From contig CAWKDG010000001.1 of NCBI GenBank assembly GCA_963848355.1, positions 682,001 to 746,000 on the forward strand: a stretch of DNA of 64,000 nt, read 5' to 3'. The DNA is from CAWKDG01 sp963848355. Its GTDB lineage: Bacteria; Actinomycetota; Acidimicrobiia; Acidimicrobiales; UBA8190. The notes beneath the pieces are model-generated. The model saw only the letters and a list, made by a program, of their open reading frames with translations, did no database searches and was not told where the DNA came from. Below, one piece after another: positions 53,834 through 62,643 of the stretch (position 1 is its first letter; the number at the start of each line of letters is the position of its first letter). The translations under genes were made by a program, and so were the position numbers.

Positions 53834-54850
53834 TTACGCCACGGCGACGGCGTGGGCCAGGCGGTCGACGAGGCCCCCGGTGGCCACGTCGTGAGCCACC
53901 CGGACGGCCGACACGATGGCCTGGGCCGACGACGACCCGTGGCTGATCACGCAGACCCCGTCCACGCCCAGAAGGACGGCCCCGCCGGTGTTGTCGGGAT
54001 CGAACTCGGCCGCCAGTGGGGCCAGGTAGGGCAGGAGCACGTCCGAGGCCGTCTTCGTCTCCTCGTTCCTGCCCAGGACCTCCAGCAGGGTGTCCATGAA
54101 GAAACGCAGGGACCCCTCGAGGGTCTTCAAGGCCACGTTCCCGGTGAACCCGTCGGTCACCACCACGTCCGGTGCGTCCTTCATCAGGTCGCGGCCCTCG
54201 GCGTTCCCGACGAACCGCAGGCCGGGGGTGACCGCCAGCAGGGCGTGCGTCTCTTTCACCAAGGGCGTCCCCTTCGACTTCTCCTCCCCGATCGACAGTA
54301 GGGCGACGGTGGGTTCGGCGACGCCGTACCGGGCGGTCGAGTAGGCGGCGCCCATCTGGGCGAACTGCACGAGCATGGCCGGCGTGCACTCGGTGTTGGC
54401 TCCGGCGTCGAGCAGAACGGTGGGGTGCGAGCCGAGCTGCGGGATGGGCGTGGCGATGGCCGGACGCACGATCCCCTTCAGCCGGCCCATTCGCAGGAGC
54501 GCACTGGCCATGGTGGCCCCCGTGTTCCCGGCACTGACCATGGCCAGAGCCCGCCCGTCACGGACGGCCTCGGCCGCCCGCACGAGGGAGGAGTCCTTCT
54601 TCCGCCGCACCGACTGTCCGGGGTCCTCGTCCATGGCGATGACCTCGGAGGCGGGGAGGATCTCCAACCCCCCGGTGTCGCCCACCTGGTCGGGAGGGCC
54701 GACGAGGACGACGTCGATCCCCAGCTCCTCGACGGCCCGTCGCGCTCCGGCGACGATCTCGCCCGGTGCCCGATCACCGCCCATGGCGTCGACCGCCACC
54801 GGTAGCAGGCGCCCCGTGGCGTCGCCGAGACCGGCGCGGGCGCCGCCCAC
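53834..54850 (-). CDS. plsX: Phosphate acyltransferase PlsX
   Basis: 338 residues from a GTG sharing one base with the rpmF stop (TAGTG). PVAVDAMGGDRAPGEIVAGA (about 15-34) and MVSAGNTGATMASALLRMG (about 105-123) are PlsX signatures, followed by LLDAGANTECTP and VVVTDGFTGNVALKTLEG. PlsX makes acyl-phosphate from acyl-ACP for phosphatidic-acid synthesis. It follows rpmF and precedes acpP, as in most bacteria. Confidence 0.94.
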   Translation of the reverse strand: MGGARAGLGDATGRLLPVAVDAMGGDRAPGEIVAGARRAVEELGIDVVLVGPPDQVGDTGGLEILPASEVIAMDEDPGQSVRRKKDSSLVRAAEAVRDGRALAMVSAGNTGATMASALLRMGRLKGIVRPAIATPIPQLGSHPTVLLDAGANTECTPAMLVQFAQMGAAYSTARYGVAEPTVALLSIGEEKSKGTPLVKETHALLAVTPGLRFVGNAEGRDLMKDAPDVVVTDGFTGNVALKTLEGSLRFFMDTLLEVLGRNEETKTASDVLLPYLAPLAAEFDPDNTGGAVLLGVDGVCVISHGSSSAQAIVSAVRVAHDVATGGLVDRLAHAVAVA

Positions 54851-55029
54851 TAGTCGACTTCGACGGCCTGCCGGCCCTTGTACCACCCGCAGTTCGGGCA
54901 GACCACGTGGGGCACCTTGGCGTGCTGGCACTGCGGGCACACGCTGCGGGCCGGGAGGCCGAGCACCCAATTCGAGGCGCGCCGACTACGACTCTTCGCC
55001 TTGGAGGTCTTCTTCTTGGGGACGGCCAT
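54850..55029 (-). CDS. rpmF: 50S ribosomal protein L32
   Basis: A 59-residue basic protein (MAVPKKKTSKAKSRSRRA at the start) with a zinc-ribbon: CPQC (about residues 31-34) and CPNC (about 44-47), and a closing GWYKGRQAVEVD. Small enough to be easily missed. L32 is part of the 50S subunit. It is followed by plsX with a one-base overlap. Confidence 0.95.
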   Translation of the reverse strand: MAVPKKKTSKAKSRSRRASNWVLGLPARSVCPQCQHAKVPHVVCPNCGWYKGRQAVEVD

Positions 55030-55081
55030 CGTCGGTCACCTCAGGTGGGGGGCCGTTCCACGATACCCGGTCGGCCGCCCG

Positions 55082-55600
55082 TCAGTTCCCGACCCCCAGG
55101 TCGGGAACCCGCAGCACGTCCAGCGCGGCCCAGCGCTCGTCGCGCGGCATCTCGCACCGACAAGTCTCCTCGTTGCGATTCACCCCGCACAGTGGGCACA
55201 ACCCGAGGCACCCCTCCTGGCACAGCGGGGCCACCGGGAGCTCGAGCAGGACGGCGTCGTGGACGAGGTCCTCGAGATCGACCTCGTCGTTGGTCAACGG
55301 GTAGGTCTCCTCCCCGTCACCGCCTTCGGTGTAGAGCTCCCGCACGGCGATCTTCAGCGTCCCCGACGCCGGCACCAGGCAACGCCGACACTCACCGGTC
55401 CAGGGCGCCACCACGAAGCCCGTCACGGTGACGCCGCCGGCGATCGATTCGAGGGTCACGTCGGCCCGCAGCTCGGCACCCTCGGGCACCGCGCTCCCCG
55501 AGCACACCAGATCATCGATGGTCCCGGACCGCACCTCGTGCCAGCGGGTGCCGAGGACACGACGCAATTTGGCCACATGGACGACGAACGGGCGGGTCAC
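55082..55600 (-). CDS. yceD: YceD-family (DUF177) rRNA-maturation-linked protein
   Basis: About 172 residues from GTG (VTRPFVVHVAKLRRVLG). DUF177 motifs: GFVVAPWTGECRRCLVPASG (about 80-100) with the CxxC pair, and DLVHDAVLLELPVAPLCQEGCLGLCPLCGVN (about 130-155) with the Cys-rich end. YceD/DUF177 is linked to 23S rRNA processing and always sits upstream of rpmF. Here it is 52 bases ahead of rpmF and just downstream of the SepIVA-like gene. Confidence 0.88.
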   Translation of the reverse strand: MTRPFVVHVAKLRRVLGTRWHEVRSGTIDDLVCSGSAVPEGAELRADVTLESIAGGVTVTGFVVAPWTGECRRCLVPASGTLKIAVRELYTEGGDGEETYPLTNDEVDLEDLVHDAVLLELPVAPLCQEGCLGLCPLCGVNRNEETCRCEMPRDERWAALDVLRVPDLGVGN

Positions 55601-55610
55601 GAGGGGCTTC

Positions 55611-56207
55611 TCATGTGTCGTCCTGATCGAAGAAACCGAGCTCGTCGCCGTCGGCGCCACGCTCGTCACCGGCCCCCGGCGCGCCCTTGTCCTCGGGCAG
55701 AGGTGGGGGTATGGCATGGAGCTTCTCGCGCCCCGCCTGCACCGTCTTGATGGTCCGGTCGAGCACGATCTCGAACGAGGCCAGCTTCTGGTCACAGAAG
55801 TCCTCGGCCTCGTGGCGCAGGCGCCGCGCCTCCTCACGGGCGTCGTCGAGGATCCGCTGGGCCACGTGGTTGGCCTGCCGGACGATCTCGGTCCTCTGCA
55901 CCATCCGCTCGGCCTGGGCCCGGACCTCCTCCAGGAGGGTGTCGGCCTCGCGTTGGCGCGTGGCCAGGAATTCGTCGCGCTCACGCAGCAGCCAGCGGGC
56001 CTGGCGCAACTCGTCGGGAAAACGGTCGAGGGCACTCTGGAGCATCTCGAGCAACTCGTCGCGCGCCACGAGGACCGAGGCCGACAACGGCATCGTCCGC
56101 GCCGTGGACACGAGGTCGACGGCCTGGCGCAGCAGCCCCTGGGCGTCGGCCTCGACGACCGTCGCCGTCTCCTCGAAGGGATCGTCGACGAAGATGTCGT
56201 CGGTCAC
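55611..56207 (-). CDS. SepIVA-like DivIVA-domain coiled-coil protein
   Basis: 198 residues from a GTG that overlaps the coaD stop (GTGA). Mostly long helices: DELLEMLQSALDRFPDELRQ, TLLEEVRAQAERMVQRTEIV and AQRILDDAREEARRLRHEAE, with a Pro/Gly/Asp-rich tail. In mycobacteria the equivalent position beside coaD is held by SepIVA, a DivIVA-domain protein needed for division and envelope growth. Assignment is by position and coiled-coil character rather than by a sharp motif. Confidence 0.75.
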   Translation of the reverse strand: MTDDIFVDDPFEETATVVEADAQGLLRQAVDLVSTARTMPLSASVLVARDELLEMLQSALDRFPDELRQARWLLRERDEFLATRQREADTLLEEVRAQAERMVQRTEIVRQANHVAQRILDDAREEARRLRHEAEDFCDQKLASFEIVLDRTIKTVQAGREKLHAIPPPLPEDKGAPGAGDERGADGDELGFFDQDDT

Positions 56208-56683
56208 CGGGAGAACTTCTCCTGGAGGCGCAGCCACACCACCTTGGGGACGAAGGCGGAGACGTCTCCGCCGTACCGGGCCACCTCGCGCAACAGGCGC
56301 GAGGCGACGAAGGCCGACGTCGACGTGGTGGGGATGAACAGTGTCTCGATCCCCGAGAGCTGGCGGTTCATCTGGGCCATCTGCAGCTCGTTCTCGAAGT
56401 CCGAGACGGCCCGCAGGCCCTTCACGATGGCCGAGGCCCCCACGTCGTGGGCCACGTCCACCACCAGTTTGGACACCGACACGATCCGGACGTTCGGCAG
56501 GTGGGCCAGGGCCTCCTTCAGCATCTCCTCCCGTTCGGCCAGGTTGAACAGGGGTTCGGCTTTCTGCGGATTCCGCAGCGCCGCCACCACGACGTCGTCG
56601 AAAAGGCGTCCGGCCCGTTCCACCACCTCGAGGTGGCCGTTGTGGAAGGGGTCGAACGAGCCCGGGATGAGAGCAACGGTCAC
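56204..56683 (-). CDS. coaD: Phosphopantetheine adenylyltransferase
   Basis: 159 residues from a GTG overlapping the rsmD stop (GTGA). The nucleotidyl-transferase signature GSFDPFHNGHLEVVERA (about 8-24) and VKGLRAVSDFENELQMAQMN (about 85-104) mark CoaD; IPTTSTSAFVASRLLREVA holds the ISSTxxR-like segment. It makes dephospho-CoA in coenzyme-A synthesis. Co-translated with rsmD and the SepIVA-like gene. Confidence 0.95.
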   Translation of the reverse strand: MTVALIPGSFDPFHNGHLEVVERAGRLFDDVVVAALRNPQKAEPLFNLAEREEMLKEALAHLPNVRIVSVSKLVVDVAHDVGASAIVKGLRAVSDFENELQMAQMNRQLSGIETLFIPTTSTSAFVASRLLREVARYGGDVSAFVPKVVWLRLQEKFSR

Positions 56684-57240
56684 GAGGTGCCTCTCTGCTG
56701 CGACGCTGGGGCCTGGGACGACCGGGGGGAGCGGACCACCGTGACGAGCGTACCGCCGTAGCGCTTGTTCCTGATGATCTCCCAGTCCCCGGGCACGATG
56801 ACGTCCCGGTCCGATTCCATCACCACCACCTGAGCGTGGAGCCTGGCCAAGAGCTCCTCCCAGGCGTCGAACGCGTACGGGGGGTCGCACAGGGCCAGAT
56901 CGAAACGGTGCGGTCGCAGGAGCCACTCGACGACGTCCGCCCGCACCACGTGGGTCCGCTCCGGATCGAGCCCGGTCCCGGTCACGTTGGCCTTCACCGC
57001 CCGCACGGCCGGCAACGAGTTGTCGACGAACGTCACCGACGCCGCCCCCCGAGAGAGCGCCTCCACGCCCATCGCCCCGCTCCCGGCGAAGAGATCGGCG
57101 ACGACGGCCCCTTCCAGATCCACGACACTGCCGAGGACGTTGAAGATCGACTCCCGCACCCGATCGGCCGTCGGTCGGGTCACGCCTCCCGTCGGGGCCC
57201 GCAGGGGCCGGCCCCGGCTGCTACCGGCGATCACACGCAC
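56680..57240 (-). CDS. rsmD: 16S rRNA (guanine-966-N2)-methyltransferase RsmD
   Basis: About 186 residues. VRVIAGSSRGRPLRAPTGGV start, SAM-binding VADLFAGSGAMGVEALSRGA (about 50-70) and the catalytic DPPY in LALCDPPYAFDAW (about 118). GTG at 57240 or at 57252 (four codons earlier). It modifies 16S rRNA. Its stop overlaps the coaD start, giving the familiar recG-rsmD-coaD order. Confidence 0.93.
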   Translation of the reverse strand: MRVIAGSSRGRPLRAPTGGVTRPTADRVRESIFNVLGSVVDLEGAVVADLFAGSGAMGVEALSRGAASVTFVDNSLPAVRAVKANVTGTGLDPERTHVVRADVVEWLLRPHRFDLALCDPPYAFDAWEELLARLHAQVVVMESDRDVIVPGDWEIIRNKRYGGTLVTVVRSPRSSQAPASQQRGTS

Positions 57241-57308
57241 AGGCGCCCACACCGGTCAGCCCCACACCGGTCAGCGTAGTGGCGCCTCCGTGGGCCTTCC
57301 CGGGCGTT

Positions 57309-59465
57309 TCAGCTCTTGAGCAGGTAAGCCGCCTCGTCCTCGCCCACGAACAGCCGGAGCTCGTCGACCAGCACCGCTGTGCTCTCGAGCACCGGGTCGT
57401 CGCAGAGCAGGCACTCGGCGATCTCGCGGGCGGAGGCCACCAGGGCGCGGTCGCCGCGGCGCAGCGACGCCAGCTTGAGGTCGCTGCGGCCCTTCTGCCG
57501 AGATCCGAGAATGGTGCCCTCTCCCCGGAGTTCGAGATCGACTTCGGCCAGTTCGAACCCGTCTGTCGTCTTCTCCAGGGCCTCGAGACGCGTCACGGCG
57601 TCAGGCGTCGGCCCGGCGCTCAGCAGATAACACCACGAGGCCAGTTCCGACCGTCCCACCCGCCCCCGCAGCTGGTGGAGCTGAGCGATCCCGAAGCGGT
57701 CGGCGTCCTCGACGACCATCACGGTGGCCTCGGCCACATCCACTCCCACCTCGACCACCGTGGTGGCGACCAGCACGGACAGATCGCCGCGGCGGAAGGC
57801 GGCCATCACCCCCTCCTTCTCGCCCGCCTTGAGCTGGCCGTGCAGCAGACCGATGGACAAGCCGGCCAGGACACCCTGGGCCAACCGCTCCTCCTCCTCG
57901 GTCGCCGACTTGGCCTGGATGTTCTCCGATCCCTCGACGAGCGGACACACCACGTAGGCCCGGTGCCCCGCGGCCACCTCCTCCCGAACGCGTCGCCAGG
58001 CCGACGCTTCGTCGTCCTCCGACCGTGCCCACTGCGTCCGGATCGGTGCCCTCCCCGCCGGCAGCTCGTCGAGCTCCGTCACGTCGAGGTCGCCGAAGAC
58101 CACCATGGCCGCCGTCCGGGGAATGGGAGTGGCGGTCATGACCAGGAGGTCGGGGTCGGCCCCACCGCCGCTCGCCGCCTCGCGACCTTTGGCCCGCAGG
58201 GCGGCGCGCTGCTCCACCCCGAACCGGTGCTGCTCGTCGATCACCACCACGCCCAGACTGGCGAAGCGCACGTCTTCGGTCAGCAGCGCGTGCGTGCCCA
58301 CCACGACGTCCACGGCACCGGCGGCCAGTGCGGTGTGCACCTTCGCCCGCGCTCCCGCCGGTGTCCGGCTGGTGAGGAGCACGACGTTCAAGGGCCGGCT
58401 TCCCGCCAGCGTCGCGGGGTCGGCCACGACGAGACCGTCGAGCAGCTCCCGCACCCCGAGGAAGTGCTGCTCGGCCAGCACCTCGGTCGGGGCCATGAAC
58501 GCACTCTGGTGCCCACCCTGGACGGCGACCAACAAGGCGGCCACGGCCACCACCGTCTTTCCCGACCCCACGTCGCCCTGCAGCAACCGGTGCATCGGCA
58601 ACGGACCGCCGAGGTCGTGTGTGATCTCGTCGAGCGCCCGTCGCTGGGCGGTCGTCAGGGAGAACGGGAGCCGGGAGAGGAACGCGCCCACGAGGTCGAC
58701 ACCGCCCGCCGGCGGCACGACCGCGTGGCTGATACCGCGGGCGTCACGCTCGCTGGCCTGGCGGCGCATGACCACCTCGAGCTGCAGCCGCAGGAGCTCG
58801 TCGAGGGCCAGCCGCCGCCGGGCCTCGTCCCTCTCCTCGAACGATCGCGGAGAGTGGATACCCCGGAACGCCGTGGTCCGGTCCATGAGACCGAGCCGGC
58901 TCCGGAACTCCTCGGGCAGGGGGTCGTCGAGTTCGCCGGCGCGCCGCAGGGCCTCCCCGATCCATTCCCCGTACTCCCATCCGGCGATCCCCGTCTTCTC
59001 CGACGTCGGATAGATGGGCACGATCCGACCGGTCCGGTTCCCCACGAGGTCGACGACCGGATTGGTGAACTGCCGCCTCCCCCGGTAGCTGTCGAGCTTG
59101 CCGAAGAACAACGCCTCCGTCCCCACCGGGAGCTGTTTCGCCCGCCATGCCTGATTGAAGAACGTGACCTTCAGCGTCCCCGTCCCGTCGTCCACCTCGA
59201 GCTCGACCAGAGCCCGGCCGTTGCGGGTACGTCGGGACTTGACCGACTCCACCCGGGCCAGGACGAGGGACTCCTCACCGAGCGTCATCCCCACCACGTC
59301 GGCCTGGCGCGAGCGGTCGATGTAGCGACGCGGGTAGTGCGTGACCAGGTCGAGGACATTCCTGATCCCGAGGGTGGCGAGGGATTCGGCCCGCTTCTCA
59401 CCGATCCTCTTGATCTCGTGCACCGGGATCTGGGCCAGCCGCTGCAGCGTGGTGCCTTCAGCCAC
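57309..59465 (-). CDS. recG: ATP-dependent DNA helicase RecG
   Basis: 718 residues. The N-terminal wedge/OB domain opens with IPVHEIKRIGEKRAESLATLG and YPRRYIDRS. The helicase core has Walker A LLQGDVGSGKTVVAVAALL (about 290-308), VVIDEQHRFGVEQRAAL (motif II), TATPIPRTAA and the C-terminal QLRGRVGRSELASWCYLL. RecG remodels stalled replication forks. The full length is intact. Starts with GTG a few bases after the DhaL/DegV-type gene stop. Confidence 0.95.
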   Translation of the reverse strand: MAEGTTLQRLAQIPVHEIKRIGEKRAESLATLGIRNVLDLVTHYPRRYIDRSRQADVVGMTLGEESLVLARVESVKSRRTRNGRALVELEVDDGTGTLKVTFFNQAWRAKQLPVGTEALFFGKLDSYRGRRQFTNPVVDLVGNRTGRIVPIYPTSEKTGIAGWEYGEWIGEALRRAGELDDPLPEEFRSRLGLMDRTTAFRGIHSPRSFEERDEARRRLALDELLRLQLEVVMRRQASERDARGISHAVVPPAGGVDLVGAFLSRLPFSLTTAQRRALDEITHDLGGPLPMHRLLQGDVGSGKTVVAVAALLVAVQGGHQSAFMAPTEVLAEQHFLGVRELLDGLVVADPATLAGSRPLNVVLLTSRTPAGARAKVHTALAAGAVDVVVGTHALLTEDVRFASLGVVVIDEQHRFGVEQRAALRAKGREAASGGGADPDLLVMTATPIPRTAAMVVFGDLDVTELDELPAGRAPIRTQWARSEDDEASAWRRVREEVAAGHRAYVVCPLVEGSENIQAKSATEEEERLAQGVLAGLSIGLLHGQLKAGEKEGVMAAFRRGDLSVLVATTVVEVGVDVAEATVMVVEDADRFGIAQLHQLRGRVGRSELASWCYLLSAGPTPDAVTRLEALEKTTDGFELAEVDLELRGEGTILGSRQKGRSDLKLASLRRGDRALVASAREIAECLLCDDPVLESTAVLVDELRLFVGEDEAAYLLKS

Positions 59466-59468
59466 TCC

Positions 59469-61211
59469 CTACTCGATGCTGATCAGATACGGGTAGAGCG
59501 GTTGACCGCCGTGATGGACCTCGACGGCGACATCGGCCCGGTTCTCGGCCAGCCACTCGGTGACATGGCGGGTGTCGGCCGCCCCCGATCCGTCACCTTC
59601 GATCAGGGTGACGAGCTCATGATCGTCGCGCAGCAGCTTCCCCAGGAGCCCGCAGGCCGCCTCGGCCAGGGTCTCGCCCACCACCTCGACGCCGTCGCGC
59701 GAGAGGCCGAGCCAGTCCCCCGCCTTGATCGGCCCCATCGGCCCCGTGGCGTCGCGCACGGCCTGGGTCACCTCCCCGGCCACCACCCGGCGCGCCGAGG
59801 CGGCCATGGCGGCGGCGTTGTCATCGGCCCCCGCCTCGGGGTCGTATTCGAGCAGGGCCGCGAACCCTTCGACGATCCCACTGGTAGGCACCACCCGCAC
59901 CGTCTTGGTGGCGAGCTCGCACACCTGCATCGCCACCGGCCGGATGTTGTCGTTGTTGGGCAAGAGCACGACATCACTCGACCCCACCCCTTCCACCACC
60001 TCGAGGATCTGGGCCGTCGACGGGTTCATCGATTGCCCCCCGGCCACGAGGTGGTGCACCCCGAGGGAGCGGAAGATCCGCCCGACGCCCTCGCCGTTGG
60101 CCACGGCCACCACCGCCGTCCGCGGCGGGGGGCCCGACCGTTCCGCCTCGCTCACCGGATCGAGGGCCACGGCCTCGCGCACCCAGCGCTCCTCCTGCAT
60201 CTGCTCCACCAGATCGGTGACCCGGATGTTGCGCGGTCGTCCGGCGTCGAGGGCGGCCTCGATTGAAGCCCCGACGTCGTCGGTGTGGATGTGGCAGTTC
60301 CACAGGCCCTCGCCGCCGACCACCACGATGGAGTCCCCGATCCCGGCCCACACCTCCTTGAAGGCGGGGACGGTGACGTCGGGCGCCTCGAGCAGATACA
60401 TGACCTCGTAGCGCAGGTGCGCTCCACCGCCCGTCTCGGCCTCGAGCCCCGGCCCGTTGTCCTCGGGCACGGCCGTCGTCAGGAGCGTTGGCGCCGCGGG
60501 GCCCGGGGCCGGCGCCTCGGGCAAGGGCCGGCCGTCCACCGTCGTGAGCAGGGCGTCGAGCAGCAGCAGATAGCCCGCTCCCCCGGCGTCGACCACGCCC
60601 GCCTGGGCCAGCACCGGGAGCTGTTCGGGCGTCTTGGCCAGCGCCTCGGCCGCCGCCTCCCGCGCCTTCTCGAGCACGCCGACGAGCGTCGTCCCTGCCG
60701 TCGCCGCCGTCTCGGCGCCGAGCGCGGCGGCTCGGGCCACGGTCAGGATCGTCCCCTCCACCGGACGGAGCACGGCCTCGCGGGCCGCATCGCTGGCGGC
60801 AGCCAGGGCGTGGGCCACGTCGGCCGGCCCTACCTCGGTCGAGGCGGCGAGGACGCGGGTGGCGCCCCGCAGCAGCTGCGACAGGATGACCCCGGAGTTG
60901 CCCCGGGCCCCCATCAGCGACCCGTGGGCGATCGCCGTGCACACCGGCGCCATCTGCGGGCCCGGCCGACCATGGGCACCGGCGGTCTCGGGGCCGAACG
61001 CGTCGCCGCTCAGGTCGCCCATCCCCTCCAGGCCGGCCAGCTCGGTCACCACCGACTCCACCGTGAGGGCCATGTTGGTCCCCGTGTCGCCGTCGGGGAC
61101 GGGATACACGTTCAGACGGTTGATCCCCTCCTGGTGGAGGCGCAGGACATGACGGTACGCACCGAGGGCCCGTGCGACGTCGGCTCCCGTGAGCGCTCCG
61201 ATCGCCTCCAT
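59469..61211 (-). CDS. DAK2/DegV-type (FakA-like) fatty acid kinase or dihydroxyacetone-kinase-like protein
   Basis: 580 residues. The N-terminal DhaL/DAK2 domain has NVYPVPDGDTGTNMALTVES (about 40-60, the ATP-Mg DGDTGTN) and SLMGARGNSGVILSQLLRG (about 100-118). The C-terminal part resembles the FakA middle and DegV-like segments (LWNCHIHTDDVGASIEAA, then VLLPNNDNIRPVAMQ). In Gram-positives FakA phosphorylates fatty acids bound to FakB. No FakB gene is present nearby. Placed between rpmB and recG, the normal location of this family. Confidence 0.88.
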   Translation of the reverse strand: MEAIGALTGADVARALGAYRHVLRLHQEGINRLNVYPVPDGDTGTNMALTVESVVTELAGLEGMGDLSGDAFGPETAGAHGRPGPQMAPVCTAIAHGSLMGARGNSGVILSQLLRGATRVLAASTEVGPADVAHALAAASDAAREAVLRPVEGTILTVARAAALGAETAATAGTTLVGVLEKAREAAAEALAKTPEQLPVLAQAGVVDAGGAGYLLLLDALLTTVDGRPLPEAPAPGPAAPTLLTTAVPEDNGPGLEAETGGGAHLRYEVMYLLEAPDVTVPAFKEVWAGIGDSIVVVGGEGLWNCHIHTDDVGASIEAALDAGRPRNIRVTDLVEQMQEERWVREAVALDPVSEAERSGPPPRTAVVAVANGEGVGRIFRSLGVHHLVAGGQSMNPSTAQILEVVEGVGSSDVVLLPNNDNIRPVAMQVCELATKTVRVVPTSGIVEGFAALLEYDPEAGADDNAAAMAASARRVVAGEVTQAVRDATGPMGPIKAGDWLGLSRDGVEVVGETLAEAACGLLGKLLRDDHELVTLIEGDGSGAADTRHVTEWLAENRADVAVEVHHGGQPLYPYLISIE

Positions 61212-61268
61212 GGCCGAGGATGCTAACCTTTGCGCCCGTCCCGAAGTCTCCCGAGGAGCGTCCGCGTC

Positions 61269-61484
61269 GTGGCTGCCGTCTGTGAAATCTGTGGCAAACA
61301 CCCCTCTTTCGGCATGAACGTGAGCCACTCCCACCGCCGTACCAAGCGCCGTTGGAACCCGAACATCCAGAAGGTGCGCGCCATCGTGGACGGTTCCCCG
61401 CGTCGTGTATCGGTCTGCACCTCGTGCATCCGTGCCGGGAAGATCACCAAGCCGGCCCGCCGCACCGCCGCGCCCACTCCCTGA
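61269..61484 (+). CDS. rpmB: 50S ribosomal protein L28
   Basis: 71 residues from a GTG (VAAVCEICGKHPSFGMNVSH) with GAGGAG upstream. Cys pair CEIC and CTSCIRAGKI give the zinc site; HSHRRTKRRWNPNIQKVRA is the L28 core. L28 is a 50S subunit protein. Divergent from the DhaL/DegV-type gene; the 57-base gap holds both promoters. Confidence 0.94.
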   Translation: MAAVCEICGKHPSFGMNVSHSHRRTKRRWNPNIQKVRAIVDGSPRRVSVCTSCIRAGKITKPARRTAAPTP

Positions 61485-61514
61485 TCGCTTCCCCCCTGCG
61501 CCTCCCCTGGGCTC

Positions 61515-62483
61515 TCACCCGAAGCGGTGCTCGTAGCCCTTCGACGGCAGCGGCCTCCCGGCCCACTCCCTCTGCACCCGGTCCGACGTGCACACCCCGA
61601 TGGCGACCGGTGCGGTGAGCCCGGCCACCTCGAACGCCCGGGACACCTCGTCGGCGTCCGGCGCGGTAAAGACGAGCTCGTAGTCCTCGCCTCCCCCGAG
61701 CGCTTCCTCGACGGTGGCGCCCGGGGCCACGGGGACATTGCTCAGGCTGAATCCCACGCCCGACGCCTCGGCCAGATGACCGAGATCGGCCGCCAGCCCG
61801 TCGGAGACGTCGATCATGGCCGTCGCCCCGCATCGGCGTGCTGCAGTCCCCTCGGCCAGACGGGCGCGCGGGCGCCGGTGGGCCAGCACGGCCGCCGTCT
61901 CTTCGGCCCCGGCCGGGTCCCGTCCGCCCGGCGCGGCCCCCGTCGCAGCCCCGGCACGCAGCAGCCTGAGCCCGGCGGCCGAGGCGCCCACGGGACCGGT
62001 GACGAAGATGTGGTCCCCCCTGCGGGCGCCGCTGCGCAACACCGGACCGGGGCCGTCGTCGACCACGCCGGCCACGGCCACCGCCACGATCACTTCGGTG
62101 GCGTTGGACAGGTCGCCGCCGACGACCCCGCATCCGTGGGCGGCCACCGACTGGGCCACCCCTTCGTAGAGGGTGTCCAGATCGGTCGACGGCGGTCCCG
62201 CCACCGCCACCAGGACATGGGTGGCCCGGCCCCCCATGGCGGCGATGTCACTCACGGAGGCGGCCACGGCCCGCCAGCCCAGGTCGTCGAGACCGACGAG
62301 GGCCAGGTCGGCGTGGACCCCGGCGATGCTCAGGTCGGTGGTGAGCAGAGTCGGGCCCGGCCGGGATTCGAGGACGGCAGCGTCGTCGCCCATCCACACC
62401 TCCCCCGCCGGCGGGCTCGGCAGACGTCGCCGCAACCGTTCGATGAGGGCGAATTCTCCTCCCGCCACCACCGGTGCCGTCAC
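61515..62483 (-). CDS. thiL: Thiamine-monophosphate kinase
   Basis: About 322 residues from GTG (VVTAPVVAGGEFALIERL); an ATG at 62555 or 62564 would extend it and the start is unsettled. ThiL features: GEVWMGDDAAVLESRPG, TTDLSIAGVHADL with the conserved Asp-Leu-x-x-x-Gly-x-His, and GGDLSNATE. Catalyses the last step to thiamine pyrophosphate. Converges on rpmB. No TPP riboswitch was identified near it. Confidence 0.9.
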   Translation of the reverse strand: MTAPVVAGGEFALIERLRRRLPSPPAGEVWMGDDAAVLESRPGPTLLTTDLSIAGVHADLALVGLDDLGWRAVAASVSDIAAMGGRATHVLVAVAGPPSTDLDTLYEGVAQSVAAHGCGVVGGDLSNATEVIVAVAVAGVVDDGPGPVLRSGARRGDHIFVTGPVGASAAGLRLLRAGAATGAAPGGRDPAGAEETAAVLAHRRPRARLAEGTAARRCGATAMIDVSDGLAADLGHLAEASGVGFSLSNVPVAPGATVEEALGGGEDYELVFTAPDADEVSRAFEVAGLTAPVAIGVCTSDRVQREWAGRPLPSKGYEHRFG

Positions 62484-62643
62484 GACGATGGCGCCGCCGC
62501 CCGGTTGTCGCAGTGGCGGGCGGAGTTGGGGCAGGCCATGGGGAATGCCTACCATTGAGACCACGAAGTGATGCTCCCGGACGGCTCCGTCGTCCGCCCG
62601 TCACCGCCATGCCCGTCCGACCCGAGAGAGGTAGCGCTCCGAC